A DNA stretch of 64,000 nt from UBA2334 sp964396895 (GCA_964396895.1 CAYNGJ010000002.1:124001-188000); one strand, 5' to 3'. Positions 1 to 10,477 are shown, counted from the first letter of the stretch. A program made the numbers and translations. The notes: generated by a model not told the origin, from the letters alone.

Positions 1-81
1 GTGGGTGTGCTGCTTGGCCAAAGCGCGCATGCGGTACAAACACGGCACGCCAAGGTCGGTGTCAACAAAGGAACGGGTCAT
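1..81 (-). CDS. Possible 5' end of a divergent gene running off the left edge
   Basis: On the minus strand an ATG at 81-79 opens a frame that stays open to the window edge (27 codons, beginning MTRSFVDTDLGVPCLYRM). The start codon overlaps the plus-strand start at 80 through the palindrome CATG. I see no Shine-Dalgarno sequence in front of it and the stretch is too short to judge, so it may be chance. Sequence to the left of the window would decide. Confidence 0.25.
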   Translation of the reverse strand, partial: MTRSFVDTDLGVPCLYRMRALAKQHTH

Positions 82-699
82 GAAGGTGGTGTTCGACTTC
101 GGTGGGGTGGTGTTCAACTGGCAACCCACGCAGCTGTTGCAACAGGTGCTGCCCCACCGGGCCGCAGACGAGGCAGGGGGGAAAGCCTGGGCCACCGCCA
201 TTTTTCAGGGCTTCCACCCAGACAGCGACTGGGCGCTGTTCGACCAAGGCGGCATCACCCCTGCGCCACTGGCCCAGCGCATTGCGCGGCGCACTGGCCT
301 GGACACGCAAGAGGTGGCGGCGGTGATCGACGCCATCCCGTCGCACCTGGTGCCCAACCCCGGCACCGTGGCGCTGATGGACGAATTGCGCCAGCAGGGG
401 CACACCCTCTATTACCTGTCCAACATGCCCGCCAGCTACGCCGACGAACTGGAGCGCAGCCACCACTTTTTTGACTGGTTCGATGGCGGCATTTTCTCGG
501 CGCGGGTGCGGCAGATCAAGCCCAACCCCGACATCTTTGACACGGCGGTGCGCCGCTTTGCCACCCAAGGGGCCCAGGTGGTGTTCATTGACGATGTGCA
601 GCGCAACCTGGACGCCGCCCGCCTGCACGGCTGGCAGGGGGTGCGCTTCGAGTCCGCCGACCAGGCCCGGTCCGATGTGCTCAACCTGCTGCGCCAGCC

Positions 700-703
<4 letters not shown>
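80..703 (+). CDS. HAD-superfamily phosphatase, YihX-like
   Basis: This 207-residue cytoplasmic protein has the four HAD motifs in order: VVFDFGGVVF near residues 3-12, LSNM near 114, a lysine in KPNPDIFD near 149, and FIDDVQRNLDAA near 172. The first motif is the D-F-G-G-V form seen in YihX-type sugar-phosphate phosphatases, but the substrate cannot be read from sequence. ATG 80 was chosen because AAAGGA stands seven bases upstream and the HAD core begins directly after it; the frame is open further upstream without family-like sequence. Its stop overlaps the start of the next gene (ATGA), so the two are probably co-translated. Confidence 0.88.
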
Positions 704-2174
<1,471 letters not shown>

Positions 2175-2175
<1 letters not shown>

Positions 2176-2192
2176 TCAGACATATGTCTGAT
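2175..2192. promoter_or_regulatory. Perfect 18-bp palindrome, likely upstream activator site
   Basis: ATCAGACATATGTCTGAT is a perfect palindrome that begins in the stop codon of the sigma-54 activator gene. The half-site TCAGACA recurs at 2219-2225, followed by a degenerate inverted partner near 2232-2238. The palindrome lies about 100 bp upstream of the -24/-12 promoter at 2275, a usual distance for an enhancer-binding-protein site. I infer that the adjacent activator binds here. A near-match to an IHF site (AATCAA at 2257, imperfect 3' half) lies between the two. Confidence 0.7.
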
Positions 2193-2274
2193 ATTTGGAC
2201 ACATAAATTGCCTGATAATCAGACAAATTATGTGGTCTATGGGTAAAAATCCAGGCAAATCAACGGTCTTTTGG

Positions 2275-2291
2275 TTGGCACGAAGCCTGCG
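2275..2291 (+). promoter_or_regulatory. Sigma-54 (-24/-12) promoter of the transporter operon
   Basis: TTGGCACGAAGCCTGCG matches the sigma-54 consensus: TGGCACG with invariant GG at 2277-2278, then CTGC with invariant GC at 2289-2290, separated by exactly 10 bases. Transcription should begin near 2302, leaving about 20 bases that contain the ribosome site AAGGAG (2311-2316) before the ATG at 2323. A gene for a sigma-54 activator lies immediately upstream. Confidence 0.85.
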
Positions 2292-2322
2292 ATGTCCATC
2301 TCACTTCAACAAGGAGACATCC

Positions 2323-3522
2323 ATGCAACGACGCCCCTTCATCCACCTGACTGCGCTTGCTGCCCTGGCCACGTCGGCCGGTGCCTTCTCGGTGCCTGCC
2401 ATGGCGCAATCCAAAGAGATCAAGATTGCGCACATCCACAGCATGACCGGGCCTTTGGAGGCCTATGGCAAGCAGACCCAGACGGGCTTGATGATGGGCC
2501 TGGCCTACGCCACCGGCGGCACCATGACCGTGGGCGGCCGCAAGATCGTGGTCATTGAAAAAGACGACCAAGGCAAGCCCGACCTGGGCAAGAGCCTGTT
2601 GGCCGCCGCCTATGGCGACGACAAGGTGGACCTTGCTGTTGGCCCCACCGCCTCGCCCGTGGCGCTGGCCATGCTGCCCGTGGCCGAAGAGTACAAAAAG
2701 ATTCTGCTGGTCGAGCCCGCCGTGGCCGACAGCATCACAGGCGACAAGTGGAACAAATACATCTTCCGCACCGGTCGCAACAGCAGCCAGGACGCCATTG
2801 CCAACGCCGTGGCGCTGGACAAAGAGGGCGTGAGCATCGTCACCATGGCGCAAGACTCGGCCTTTGGCAAAGACGGCGTCAAGGCGTTTAAAGAAGCCCT
2901 GAAGAAATCCAAGCTGGTGCACGAGGAGTACCTGCCCCCGGCCACCACCGACTTCACCGCCGGTGGCCAGCGCATGATCGACAAGCTCAAGGACCTGCCC
3001 GGGCGCAAGATGATTTTCATCATCTGGGCCGGTGGCAACCCCTTCAAGATTGCCGACATGGACTTGAAGCGCCACGGCATTGAGATTGCCACGGGCGGCA
3101 ACATCCTGCCCGCCATGGCGGCGTACAAAAACTTCCCTGGCATGGAAGGCGCGGCCTACTACTACTTTGGCATGCCCAAAAACCCCATCAACGAAGCGCT
3201 GGTGGCCAACCACTACAAGCAGTTCAAGGCACCGCCCGACTTCTTCACGGCGGGCGGCTTCAGTTCTGCCATGGCCATCGTCACGGCCCTCAAGGCCACC
3301 AATGGCGACACCAACACCAACAAGCTCATCAAGACCATGGAGGGCATGAGTTTTGACACGCCCAAGGGCAAGATGACCTTCCGCAAGCAAGACCACCAGG
3401 CCATGCAGAGCATGTACCACTTCAAGATCAAGGTGGACCCGGCTTTTGCCTGGGGCGTGCCCGAGCTGGTGCGCGAGATCAAGCCTGAAGAAATGAACGT
3501 GCCCATCCGCAACGGGCGCTGA
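2323..3522 (+). CDS. ABC importer substrate-binding protein, LivK-like
   Basis: A 399-residue periplasmic binding protein of the branched-chain-amino-acid type (Peripla_BP_6 fold). It has a Sec signal peptide with arginines at 3-4, a hydrophobic core and a likely cut after AMA (residue 28); the mature part begins SKEIKIAHIHSMTGP, typical for the family. ATG 2323 is chosen because AAGGAG stands seven bases upstream; a longer in-frame start at 2230 would lie before the promoter. It is the first gene after the sigma-54 promoter and is followed by both ATPases and both permeases. Because an oligomer hydrolase for 3-hydroxybutyrate ends the operon, the ligand may be 3-hydroxybutyrate or a short oligomer rather than an amino acid; this is inference. 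Confidence 0.92.
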   Translation: MQRRPFIHLTALAALATSAGAFSVPAMAQSKEIKIAHIHSMTGPLEAYGKQTQTGLMMGLAYATGGTMTVGGRKIVVIEKDDQGKPDLGKSLLAAAYGDDKVDLAVGPTASPVALAMLPVAEEYKKILLVEPAVADSITGDKWNKYIFRTGRNSSQDAIANAVALDKEGVSIVTMAQDSAFGKDGVKAFKEALKKSKLVHEEYLPPATTDFTAGGQRMIDKLKDLPGRKMIFIIWAGGNPFKIADMDLKRHGIEIATGGNILPAMAAYKNFPGMEGAAYYYFGMPKNPINEALVANHYKQFKAPPDFFTAGGFSSAMAIVTALKATNGDTNTNKLIKTMEGMSFDTPKGKMTFRKQDHQAMQSMYHFKIKVDPAFAWGVPELVREIKPEEMNVPIRNGR

Positions 3523-3543
3523 GTTTTCGTTTTTTTCGTTCCA

Positions 3544-3568
3544 TCGACCCGGCTTGGCGCCGGGTCGA
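3544..3568 (+). other. Intergenic stem-loop after the binding-protein gene
   Basis: A perfect 10-bp stem (TCGACCCGGC pairing with GCCGGGTCGA) encloses the loop TTGGC, between the binding-protein stop and the first ATPase start. No T run follows, so it is not a standard terminator. Hairpins in this position often protect the upstream message and let the binding protein be made in excess over the membrane complex. Confidence 0.6.
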
Positions 3569-3592
3569 GTTGACCGTCGCCTTCCCACCCCC

Positions 3593-4381
3593 ATGCTGCA
3601 AACCCAAGACCTCACGGTCCGCTTTGGCGGACACGTGGCGGTGAACGCTGTCTCCTGCACTTTTGCACCGGGCACGCTCACCGCCATTGTTGGCCCCAAC
3701 GGCGCTGGCAAGACCACCTACTTCAACCTGATTTCCGGCCAGCTCAAAGCCAGTGCCGGACGGGTCAGCCTGAACGGGCGCGAGCTGACCGGCCTGAGCG
3801 CCTCGGCCCGCACCCGCGCCGGGCTGGGCAGGGCGTTTCAGCTGACCAACCTGTTCCCCAACCTGAGCGTGTTGGAAAACGTGCGCCTGGCGGTGCAGGC
3901 CAGGGTGGATGGCGCCCACCGGCGCGGCCTCAACCTCTGGAGCATCTGGAGCGACCACGCTGGGCTGACCGAGCGTGCCCACGCCATTTTGGTGTCGGTG
4001 GCCATGGCCCAGCAGCAAGACGCACCCGTGGCCAGCCTGCCCCATGGCGACCAACGCAAGCTGGAGGTGGCGCTGCTGATGGCACTGGACCCACAGGTCT
4101 ACATGTTTGACGAGCCCACGGCCGGCATGAGCCACGACGAGGCGCCCGTCATTCTCAACCTGATCCGCCAGCTGAAAGACGACAAGACCAAAACCATATT
4201 GCTGGTGGAACACAAGATGGACGTGGTGCGCGAGCTGGCCGACCGCATCATCGTGCTGCACAACGGCAGCCTGGTGGCAGATGGCGACCCAGCCACCGTG
4301 ATTGCCTCCCCCGTGGTGCAAGAGGCTTACCTGGGTGTGAGCAAAGACGCGGACAACGCCGCCAACAAGGAGGCCGCATGA
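3593..4381 (+). CDS. ABC importer ATP-binding protein, LivG-like
   Basis: A 262-residue ATPase with Walker A GPNGAGKTT (about 36), a signature region reading LPHGDQRKLEVA in place of LSGGQ (LivG proteins usually have LSYGxQ), Walker B YMFDEPTAGM and the switch histidine in LLVEHKMD. The LivG-specific insert between the Q-loop and the signature is present. The start at 3593 is the first methionine that gives a family-like N-terminus (MLQTQDLTVRFGG); an upstream in-frame ATG at 3554 lies within the hairpin. It overlaps the next gene by four bases (ATGA). Confidence 0.93.
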   Translation: MLQTQDLTVRFGGHVAVNAVSCTFAPGTLTAIVGPNGAGKTTYFNLISGQLKASAGRVSLNGRELTGLSASARTRAGLGRAFQLTNLFPNLSVLENVRLAVQARVDGAHRRGLNLWSIWSDHAGLTERAHAILVSVAMAQQQDAPVASLPHGDQRKLEVALLMALDPQVYMFDEPTAGMSHDEAPVILNLIRQLKDDKTKTILLVEHKMDVVRELADRIIVLHNGSLVADGDPATVIASPVVQEAYLGVSKDADNAANKEAA

Positions 4382-5202
4382 ACGCGTCAACCCCCGCCAG
4401 TTCGCCGAGGCACGCGGGCGAAGCCTTTGACCAGTGGGCCCAGGTGACCCGGGTGGCCAGGGCCACGCCGCTGGCCCAGCCCGAGCCGCTGCTGACGCTG
4501 CAAGGCGTGCACACACACATTGGGGCGTACCACATCCTGCACGGGGTGGACTTGGTGGTGCCGCGTGGTCAGCTCACGATGTTGCTGGGGCGCAATGGCG
4601 CGGGCAAAACCACCACGCTGCGCACCATCATGGGCCTGTGGCAGGCCAGCCAGGGCAGTGTGGTGTTCAACGGGCAAGACATCACCCGCCTGCACACCCC
4701 GCACATCGCTGGGCTGAACATTGCCTATGTGCCCGAGAACATGGGCATCTTTGCCGACCTGACCGTCAAGGAAAACATGCTGCTGGCCGCCCGTTCGGCC
4801 AAGCGCGCCCAGCAAATGGACGAGGCGCGGCTGCAGTGGATCTTCAAGCTCTTTCCGGCGGTGGAGAAATTCTGGAACCACCCCGCAGGCAAGCTCTCTG
4901 GCGGTCAAAAGCAGATGCTGGCGGTCTCGCGCGCCATTGTTGAGCCACGCGATTTGCTCATCATCGACGAGCCCAGCAAGGGCCTGGCCCCCGTGATGAT
5001 CAACAACATGATCGACGCCTTCCAGCAGCTCAAGGCCAGTGGCGTGAGCATTTTGCTGGTGGAACAAAACATCCACTTTGCCAAACGCCTGGGTGACACC
5101 GTGGCCGTCATGGACGACGGACGGGTGGTGCACGCCGGCAGCATGGCCGAGCTGGCCCAGGACGAAGCCCTGCAACGCAGCTTGCTGGGCTTGGCGCTGT
5201 GA
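4378..5202 (+). CDS. ABC importer ATP-binding protein, LivF-like
   Basis: The second ATPase of the importer, 274 residues, with Walker A GRNGAGKTT (about 76), signature LSGGQKQML, Walker B LLIIDEPSKGL and H-loop LLVEQNIHF, all typical of LivF. It has a polar N-terminal extension of about 38 residues before the ABC core (LLTLQGVHTHIG), longer than most LivF proteins. The start overlaps the stop of the preceding ATPase gene, implying coupled translation and a heterodimeric ATPase. A copy of the dispersed repeat begins right after its stop. Confidence 0.93.
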   Translation: MNASTPASSPRHAGEAFDQWAQVTRVARATPLAQPEPLLTLQGVHTHIGAYHILHGVDLVVPRGQLTMLLGRNGAGKTTTLRTIMGLWQASQGSVVFNGQDITRLHTPHIAGLNIAYVPENMGIFADLTVKENMLLAARSAKRAQQMDEARLQWIFKLFPAVEKFWNHPAGKLSGGQKQMLAVSRAIVEPRDLLIIDEPSKGLAPVMINNMIDAFQQLKASGVSILLVEQNIHFAKRLGDTVAVMDDGRVVHAGSMAELAQDEALQRSLLGLAL

Positions 5203-5212
5203 ATTTCAAGCA

Positions 5213-5252
5213 AAAAAGCCATTCAACGCTTGATGGTGTTGAGAAGTCAGCT
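5213..5252 (-). repeat. Dispersed AGC/AAGCG element, copy A
   Basis: Read on the minus strand, AGCTG, 14 bases, TCAAGCG, 10 bases, TTTT. It fills most of the 82-bp gap between the LivF-like and LivH-like genes, starting a few bases after the stop codon, in a locus otherwise transcribed as one unit. Confidence 0.8.
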
Positions 5253-5284
5253 ACACAAAACAATGACCACGGAGTGCTTTCTGC

Positions 5285-6277
5285 ATGAACCTCAAAACCC
5301 TTGACGAACTGGACTACCGGCCGCTGTTGCTGGTGCCCGCGCTCGCCCTGGCGGTGTTGCCGCTGATGGGGTCCGCCTCCACCTGGCTCACGCTGACGGT
5401 GGCGGGACTGGCCATGGGCATGATCATTTTCATCATCGCCTCGGGCCTGACCCTGGTGTTTGGCCTGATGGACGTGCTCAACTTTGGCCACGGCCTGTTC
5501 ATTGCGTTGGGGGCTTTTGTGGCCACCAGCGTGCTGGGGGCCATGGGCGACTGGACGGGGTCTGACCAACTCTGGCGCAACCTGGTGGCGGTGTTGCCCG
5601 CCATGGTTGTGGCCATGGCGGTGGCGGCGGCCGTGGGCCTGGCGTTTGAGCGCTTCATTGTGCGGCCCGTGTACGGCCAGCACCTGAAGCAAATCCTCAT
5701 CACCATGGGCGGCATGATCATTGGCGAGGAGCTCATCAAGGTCATCTGGGGTCCGCTGCAAATTCCGTTGCCCCTGCCCGAGGCCATGCGCGGCGCCGTG
5801 TACATGGGCGACGCAGCGGTGGAGAAGTACCGCCTGATTGCCGTGGTGGTGGGGCTGGCGGTGTTTCTGGCGCAAATTTGGGTGCTGTCGCGCACCAAAA
5901 TTGGCCTGCTCATCCGCGCCGGGGTGCAGGACCGCGAAATGGTTGAGTCGCTGGGCTACCGCATCCGCCGCCTGTTTGTGGGCGTGTTCGTGGTGGGCAG
6001 CGCGCTGGCGGGCCTGGGCGGCGTCATGTGGGGGCTGTACCAGCAGAGCGTGATTCCCCAGATTGGCCACCAGGTCAACGTGCTCATCTTCATCGTCATC
6101 ATCATTGGCGGGTTGGGCTCCACAGGGGGGGCGCTCATCGGTGCGCTGCTGGTGGGCCTGATGGCCAACTACACCGGCTTTTTGGCGCCCAAGGTGGCGC
6201 TGTTTTCCAACATCGCCCTCATGGCCGCCATCCTGGCGTGGCGCCCCCAAGGCGTGTACCCCGTGGCGAACCGGTGA
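5285..6277 (+). CDS. ABC importer inner-membrane permease, LivH-like
   Basis: A 330-residue integral membrane protein with about eight hydrophobic segments and the LivH motif GLTLVFGLMDVLNFGHG near residues 56-72. A later family motif, IIIGGLGSTGGALIGA, occurs near 275. The start at 5285 follows GGAG by about eight bases. An 82-bp gap holding repeat copy A separates it from the ATPase gene; no terminator is visible in that gap, so one transcript is likely. With the LivM-like protein it should form the translocation pathway. Confidence 0.92.
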   Translation: MNLKTLDELDYRPLLLVPALALAVLPLMGSASTWLTLTVAGLAMGMIIFIIASGLTLVFGLMDVLNFGHGLFIALGAFVATSVLGAMGDWTGSDQLWRNLVAVLPAMVVAMAVAAAVGLAFERFIVRPVYGQHLKQILITMGGMIIGEELIKVIWGPLQIPLPLPEAMRGAVYMGDAAVEKYRLIAVVVGLAVFLAQIWVLSRTKIGLLIRAGVQDREMVESLGYRIRRLFVGVFVVGSALAGLGGVMWGLYQQSVIPQIGHQVNVLIFIVIIIGGLGSTGGALIGALLVGLMANYTGFLAPKVALFSNIALMAAILAWRPQGVYPVANR

Positions 6278-6282
6278 CTGTC

Positions 6283-7356
6283 ATGCTCAATCGACTCATT
6301 TCAGGTGACTTTCCCCGCAGCCGCGTGCTGGCGGTGTTGCTGGTGGGCTTGCTGCTGGCGCTGGCGCTGGCGCCGTTTTTGTTTCCGGGTGTCAAGGCGC
6401 TGAACGTGGCGGCCAAGGTGCTGATTTTCATTGTGCTGGTGTCCAGCTTTGACCTGCTGCTGGGCTACACCGGCATCGTCAGCTTTGCCCACACCATGTT
6501 TTTTGGCCTGGGGGCCTACGGCGTGGCCGTGGCCACCACCCGCATGGGCCCCACCTGGGAGGCGCTGGCCGTGGGGGTGGGCGGTGCGCTGGGCCTGAGC
6601 CTGGTGCTGTCGCTGGTCATCGGGCTGTTTTCGTTGCGGGTGCGGGCCATCTTTTTCGCCATGATCACGCTGGCCGTGGCCACCGCTTTCCAGACCTTGG
6701 CCTCGCAGTTGTCTGACATCACGGGCGGGGAAGACGGTCTGAGCTTTCGCCTGCCTGAAATCCTCTCGCCCAGCTTCGAGTTCAGCGAGGAGCCCTTTCT
6801 GGGCGTGTCGCTGGACGGCCGCCTGCTCACCTACTACCTGCTGTTCGTGGTGGCCGTGCTACTGCTGCTGGCGCTGCTGCGCATCGTCAACTCGCCGTTC
6901 GGTCGGGTGCTGCAGGCCATCCGCGAGAACGAGTTCCGCGCCGAGGCCATTGGCTACCGCGTGGTGGTGTACCGCACCCTCTCCAGCGTGTTGTCGGCCC
7001 TGTTTGCCTGCCTGGCCGGGGTGATGCTGGCGCTCTGGCTGCGTTACAACGGGCCGGACACCTCCATGAGCTTCGAAATCATGATGGACGCGCTGCTCAT
7101 CGTGGTCATCGGCGGCATGGGCACCATTTATGGCTCTGCCCTGGGGGCGGCGCTGTTCCTGTCGGCGCAGAGCTACCTGCAAGACGTGCTGCGCTGGGGC
7201 CACGACGCCACCGCCGGTGTGCCCCTGCTGTCAGCGCTGCTGTCACCCGACCGCTGGCTGCTGTGGCTGGGCGTGCTGTTTGTGCTGTCGGTCTATCACT
7301 TCCCCACCGGCGTGGTGGGGCGCTTGCGCGAGGCCGCGCTGCGCCGCGCGGGCTGA
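6283..7356 (+). CDS. ABC importer inner-membrane permease, LivM-like
   Basis: A 357-residue membrane protein with about ten hydrophobic segments and the LivM features LLLGYTGIVSFAHTMFFGLG (about 53-72), AIRENEFRAEAIGY and VVIGGMGTIYGSALGA. I use ATG 6283; an in-frame GTG at 6274 overlaps the LivH stop (GTGA) and would add three residues. It completes the set binding protein, two ATPases, two permeases. The next gene in the same direction is the lipoprotein oligomer hydrolase, 98 bases downstream. Confidence 0.92.
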   Translation: MLNRLISGDFPRSRVLAVLLVGLLLALALAPFLFPGVKALNVAAKVLIFIVLVSSFDLLLGYTGIVSFAHTMFFGLGAYGVAVATTRMGPTWEALAVGVGGALGLSLVLSLVIGLFSLRVRAIFFAMITLAVATAFQTLASQLSDITGGEDGLSFRLPEILSPSFEFSEEPFLGVSLDGRLLTYYLLFVVAVLLLLALLRIVNSPFGRVLQAIRENEFRAEAIGYRVVVYRTLSSVLSALFACLAGVMLALWLRYNGPDTSMSFEIMMDALLIVVIGGMGTIYGSALGAALFLSAQSYLQDVLRWGHDATAGVPLLSALLSPDRWLLWLGVLFVLSVYHFPTGVVGRLREAALRRAG

Positions 7357-7454
7357 GGCAGCGGTGTTGCCCGCCGCCAAAGCGCCGGGCACCGAACCGA
7401 GGCAACTGTTTTTGGGTTGAGGCAGGTTGGTTCCACATCATCAAGGAGACACAC

Positions 7455-9578
7455 ATGGCAGTGAACATTCAACACCTGGGTCTGGGCGTGCTGGCGGCGG
7501 CCGCGCTGAGCGCCTGCGGCGGGGGCGGGGACACCGAGGTGAACGCCAAGCCCGGCTACCTGGGCACCATCACCCAGGCCAGTTACGACGGCAGCACCGA
7601 CGATTTGCTGACCGCTGGCCTGGGCAAAACCGGCCTGCAGTCGCCCGTGGCACCGGCTTACGCCAACCCCTTGTTGCCCACCGCAGCCGAGCTGCGGCGC
7701 ACCGCCATTCACACCAACTACCGCGCCTTGCTGGACATGACGGCCGCCGGTGGCTATGGCGTGTTCTACGGACCCAATGTGGACGTGGCGGGCACCGCCA
7801 CCACCGGTGAGGGCAAGGTGGCCGGCACCGAATACACCGCACTGGCCGACGACGGCACTGGCCGCCAGAACGTGACCCTGGTGGTGCAGGTGCCCGCCAG
7901 CTTTGACCCGGCCAACGCCTGCATTGTGTCGGCCACCTCATCGGGGTCGCGCGGGGTGTACGGGGCCATTTCCAGCGGTGAGTGGGGCTTGAAGCGTGGC
8001 TGCGCCGTGGCCTACACCGACAAGGGTACCGGTGCCGCCCCCCACGACCTGGCCAACGACACGGTGCCCCTGGTCAACGGCACCCGTGCCAGTGCCGCCA
8101 GTGCAGGGGTCAATGCCGCGTTCAACGCCGGGCTGTCGCTGGCCGAGCTGACGGCCTTTAACACCGCCACACCCAACCGCTTTGCCTTCAAGCACGCCCA
8201 CTCGGGCCAAAACCCCGAGAAAGACTGGGGCCGCCACACCCTGCGCGCCATTGACATGGCGTTTTACGTGTTGAACCAGCAGTTCGGCACGCCCGACGCC
8301 TTTGGCACGCGCTACCGCCACATCAAACCCGCCAACACCCTGGTGCTGGCCTCGGGCGTGTCCAACGGTGGCGGCGCTGCGGTGGCCGCGGCCGAGCAAG
8401 ATGTCACCGGCCTCATTGACGGCGTGGTGGTGACCGAGCCGCAGGTGCAGGTGCCCGCCAGTGCGGTGCTCAGCGTCAAGCGCGGTGGTGTGGCCGTCAG
8501 TGCCCACGGCAAAACCCTGTACGACTACACCACACAGGCCAACCTGTTCCAGGCCTGCGCGTCGCTGGCACCGTCCCTGGCCAGCGGGCCTTATGCGGCG
8601 GCGTTTGCCGCCGGTTTTGCGGGCGCGGCGTTGCCCATTGCGCCCAACCGCTGCGTGGGGCTGAAGGCACAGGGCTTGCTGGCCGGCAACAGCACGGCCG
8701 AGCTGGCCGAAGACGCCCTGCAAAAACTGCTGGCCCACGGGTGGGAGGCAGAGTCCAGCGTGCTGTACCCCTCACTGGCAGCGTTTGAAGTGGCCCCCGC
8801 CGTGGCCACCACCTTTGCCAACGCCTATGCCCGCGCCAGCGTCAAAGACCACCTGTGCGGCTTCAGCTACGCGGCCACCACGGCAGCGGGTGCCGTCACC
8901 ACCCTGGCACCTGCCGCGTTGGCGGGCATGTACGCCACCGGCAACGGCGTGCCACCGTCGGGTGGGGTCAACCTCGTCAACAACCTCAGCAAGTTTGGCC
9001 CGGCGCGCGACTTCCTGTCGTTCAACGCCAACAGCGTGGCCGACTGGAATCTGGACGGTGCCCTGTGCCTGCGCAACCTGCTCACCGGCACGGGCGCTCA
9101 GGCCACGGCGCTGCAAACCGGCATGAACGAAACGCGCCTCACCGGCAACCTGCGTGGCAAGCCCGCCCTCATCGTGCATGGCCGCTCGGACGCGCTGCTG
9201 CCACCCAACCACACCTCGCGCCCCTACGCAGCGCTCAACCGCCAGGTGGAAGGCGGTGCCAGTAAGCTCAGCTATGTGGAAGTGACCAATGCCCAGCACT
9301 TTGACAGCTTCATTGGCCTGCCCACCGTGCTGCCCGGCTACGACAGCCGCTACGTGCCCCTGCACGTGTACCTGAACCGCTCGCTCGACGCCATGTATGA
9401 CCACCTGAAGTCCGGCAAGGCCCTGCCGCCCAGCCAGGTGGTGCGCACCGTTCCGCGCGGTGGTGCGCCCGGTGCGGCACCCGCCATCGGCCAGGCCAAC
9501 CTGCCACCCATGGCCGCCACCCCCGCCGCTGCCGACGCCATTGCCCTGGCGGCGGGCAGCATCGCCGTGCCCGAGTGA
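7455..9578 (+). CDS. D-(-)-3-hydroxybutyrate oligomer hydrolase, lipoprotein form
   Basis: A 707-residue protein recognised by family sequences such as YDGSTDDLLTAGLGKTGL soon after the signal region and a lipase box GVSNGG with nucleophile Ser303. The 3HBOH family hydrolyses linear oligomers of 3-hydroxybutyrate to monomer. The N-terminus has a lipobox LSAC (Cys21), so the enzyme is predicted to be membrane-anchored outside the cytoplasm; unusually, the residues before the hydrophobic core contain no Lys or Arg. ATG 7455 follows AAGGAG at 7443-7448. It lies downstream of a complete ABC importer in the same direction. I infer that it releases 3-hydroxybutyrate for import; outer- versus inner-membrane location is not determined. 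Confidence 0.9.
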   Translation: MAVNIQHLGLGVLAAAALSACGGGGDTEVNAKPGYLGTITQASYDGSTDDLLTAGLGKTGLQSPVAPAYANPLLPTAAELRRTAIHTNYRALLDMTAAGGYGVFYGPNVDVAGTATTGEGKVAGTEYTALADDGTGRQNVTLVVQVPASFDPANACIVSATSSGSRGVYGAISSGEWGLKRGCAVAYTDKGTGAAPHDLANDTVPLVNGTRASAASAGVNAAFNAGLSLAELTAFNTATPNRFAFKHAHSGQNPEKDWGRHTLRAIDMAFYVLNQQFGTPDAFGTRYRHIKPANTLVLASGVSNGGGAAVAAAEQDVTGLIDGVVVTEPQVQVPASAVLSVKRGGVAVSAHGKTLYDYTTQANLFQACASLAPSLASGPYAAAFAAGFAGAALPIAPNRCVGLKAQGLLAGNSTAELAEDALQKLLAHGWEAESSVLYPSLAAFEVAPAVATTFANAYARASVKDHLCGFSYAATTAAGAVTTLAPAALAGMYATGNGVPPSGGVNLVNNLSKFGPARDFLSFNANSVADWNLDGALCLRNLLTGTGAQATALQTGMNETRLTGNLRGKPALIVHGRSDALLPPNHTSRPYAALNRQVEGGASKLSYVEVTNAQHFDSFIGLPTVLPGYDSRYVPLHVYLNRSLDAMYDHLKSGKALPPSQVVRTVPRGGAPGAAPAIGQANLPPMAATPAAADAIALAAGSIAVPE

Positions 9579-9604
9579 GCGGGCACCCACCGACCAGGCA
9601 CACC

Positions 9605-10477
9605 ATGACCCCCACCTCCCGCTACCTCACCTGCGCCGGGCGCGAACTTCACTGCATGGACTGGGGCGACCCCGCCGCCCCCGTGGTGCTGGCCTGGCAT
9701 GGCCTGGCCCGCACCGGGCGCGACATGGACCCGCTGGCCCAGCACCTGGTGGGGTTGGGCTACCGCGTCATCTGCCCCGACACCGTGGGCCGGGGCCTGA
9801 GCCAGTGGGCCGCCGACCCCGCCAGCGAGTACTGCCTGCGCTTTTACGCCGCCCAGGCCCGCGACCTGCTGGACCAGCTGGGCATTGACCAGCTGCACTG
9901 GGTGGGCACCTCCATGGGTGGGGCCATTGGCACCGTGTGCGCCGGTGGCCTGCTGGAGCCCACGCTCAAGCCGCGCATCCGCAGCCTGCTGCTCAACGAC
10001 AACGCGCCGCAACTGGCGCAGGCGGCCATCGAGCGCATCAAAGCCTACGCGGGCCAGCCACCGGCGTTTGACACCGTGCGCGAACTGGAGGCTTTTTTTC
10101 GTCAGGTGTACGCGCCTTACGGCTGGCTGAGCGACGCACAGTGGTGCCAGCTCACCGAAAGTTCGGTGCGTCGCCTGCCCAATGGCCAGGTGACCCCGCA
10201 CTACGATCCGGCCATGGTGCAGCAGTTTGTGCACCACCCGGACGACTACCTCATCTGGCCGCATTACGACGCCATCACCTGTCCCGTGCTGGTGCTGCGC
10301 GGCGAACACTCTGACCTGGTGCTGCCCGAGGTGGTGGCCGACATGCACATGCGCGGCCCCGGCCTGCGTGGCCACCTGCACACCGTGGAAGTGCCCGACT
10401 GCGGCCACGCACCGGCTTTGAATGTGGCCAGCCACTACCGCTGGGTGAGCGAGTTCTTGCACGGGGCTGAAGGCTGA
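9605..10477 (+). CDS. Alpha/beta hydrolase
   Basis: A 290-residue soluble hydrolase with oxyanion-hole region AWHGLARTGRDMD, nucleophile elbow GTSMGG, a later acidic region (LRGEHSDLVLPE) and catalytic His in DCGHAPAL near the C-terminus. It starts 27 bases after the oligomer hydrolase gene; an alternative GTG start at 9575 overlaps that gene's stop. The position suggests a cytoplasmic partner, for example hydrolysing an imported dimer or ester, but nothing in the sequence fixes the substrate. Confidence 0.85.
   Translation: MTPTSRYLTCAGRELHCMDWGDPAAPVVLAWHGLARTGRDMDPLAQHLVGLGYRVICPDTVGRGLSQWAADPASEYCLRFYAAQARDLLDQLGIDQLHWVGTSMGGAIGTVCAGGLLEPTLKPRIRSLLLNDNAPQLAQAAIERIKAYAGQPPAFDTVRELEAFFRQVYAPYGWLSDAQWCQLTESSVRRLPNGQVTPHYDPAMVQQFVHHPDDYLIWPHYDAITCPVLVLRGEHSDLVLPEVVADMHMRGPGLRGHLHTVEVPDCGHAPALNVASHYRWVSEFLHGAEG

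Noticed and set aside
2260..3717. A 485-residue open frame antisense to the ABC binding protein
   Set aside because: Shadow of a well-supported gene; it would also cross the sigma-54 promoter and ribosome site.
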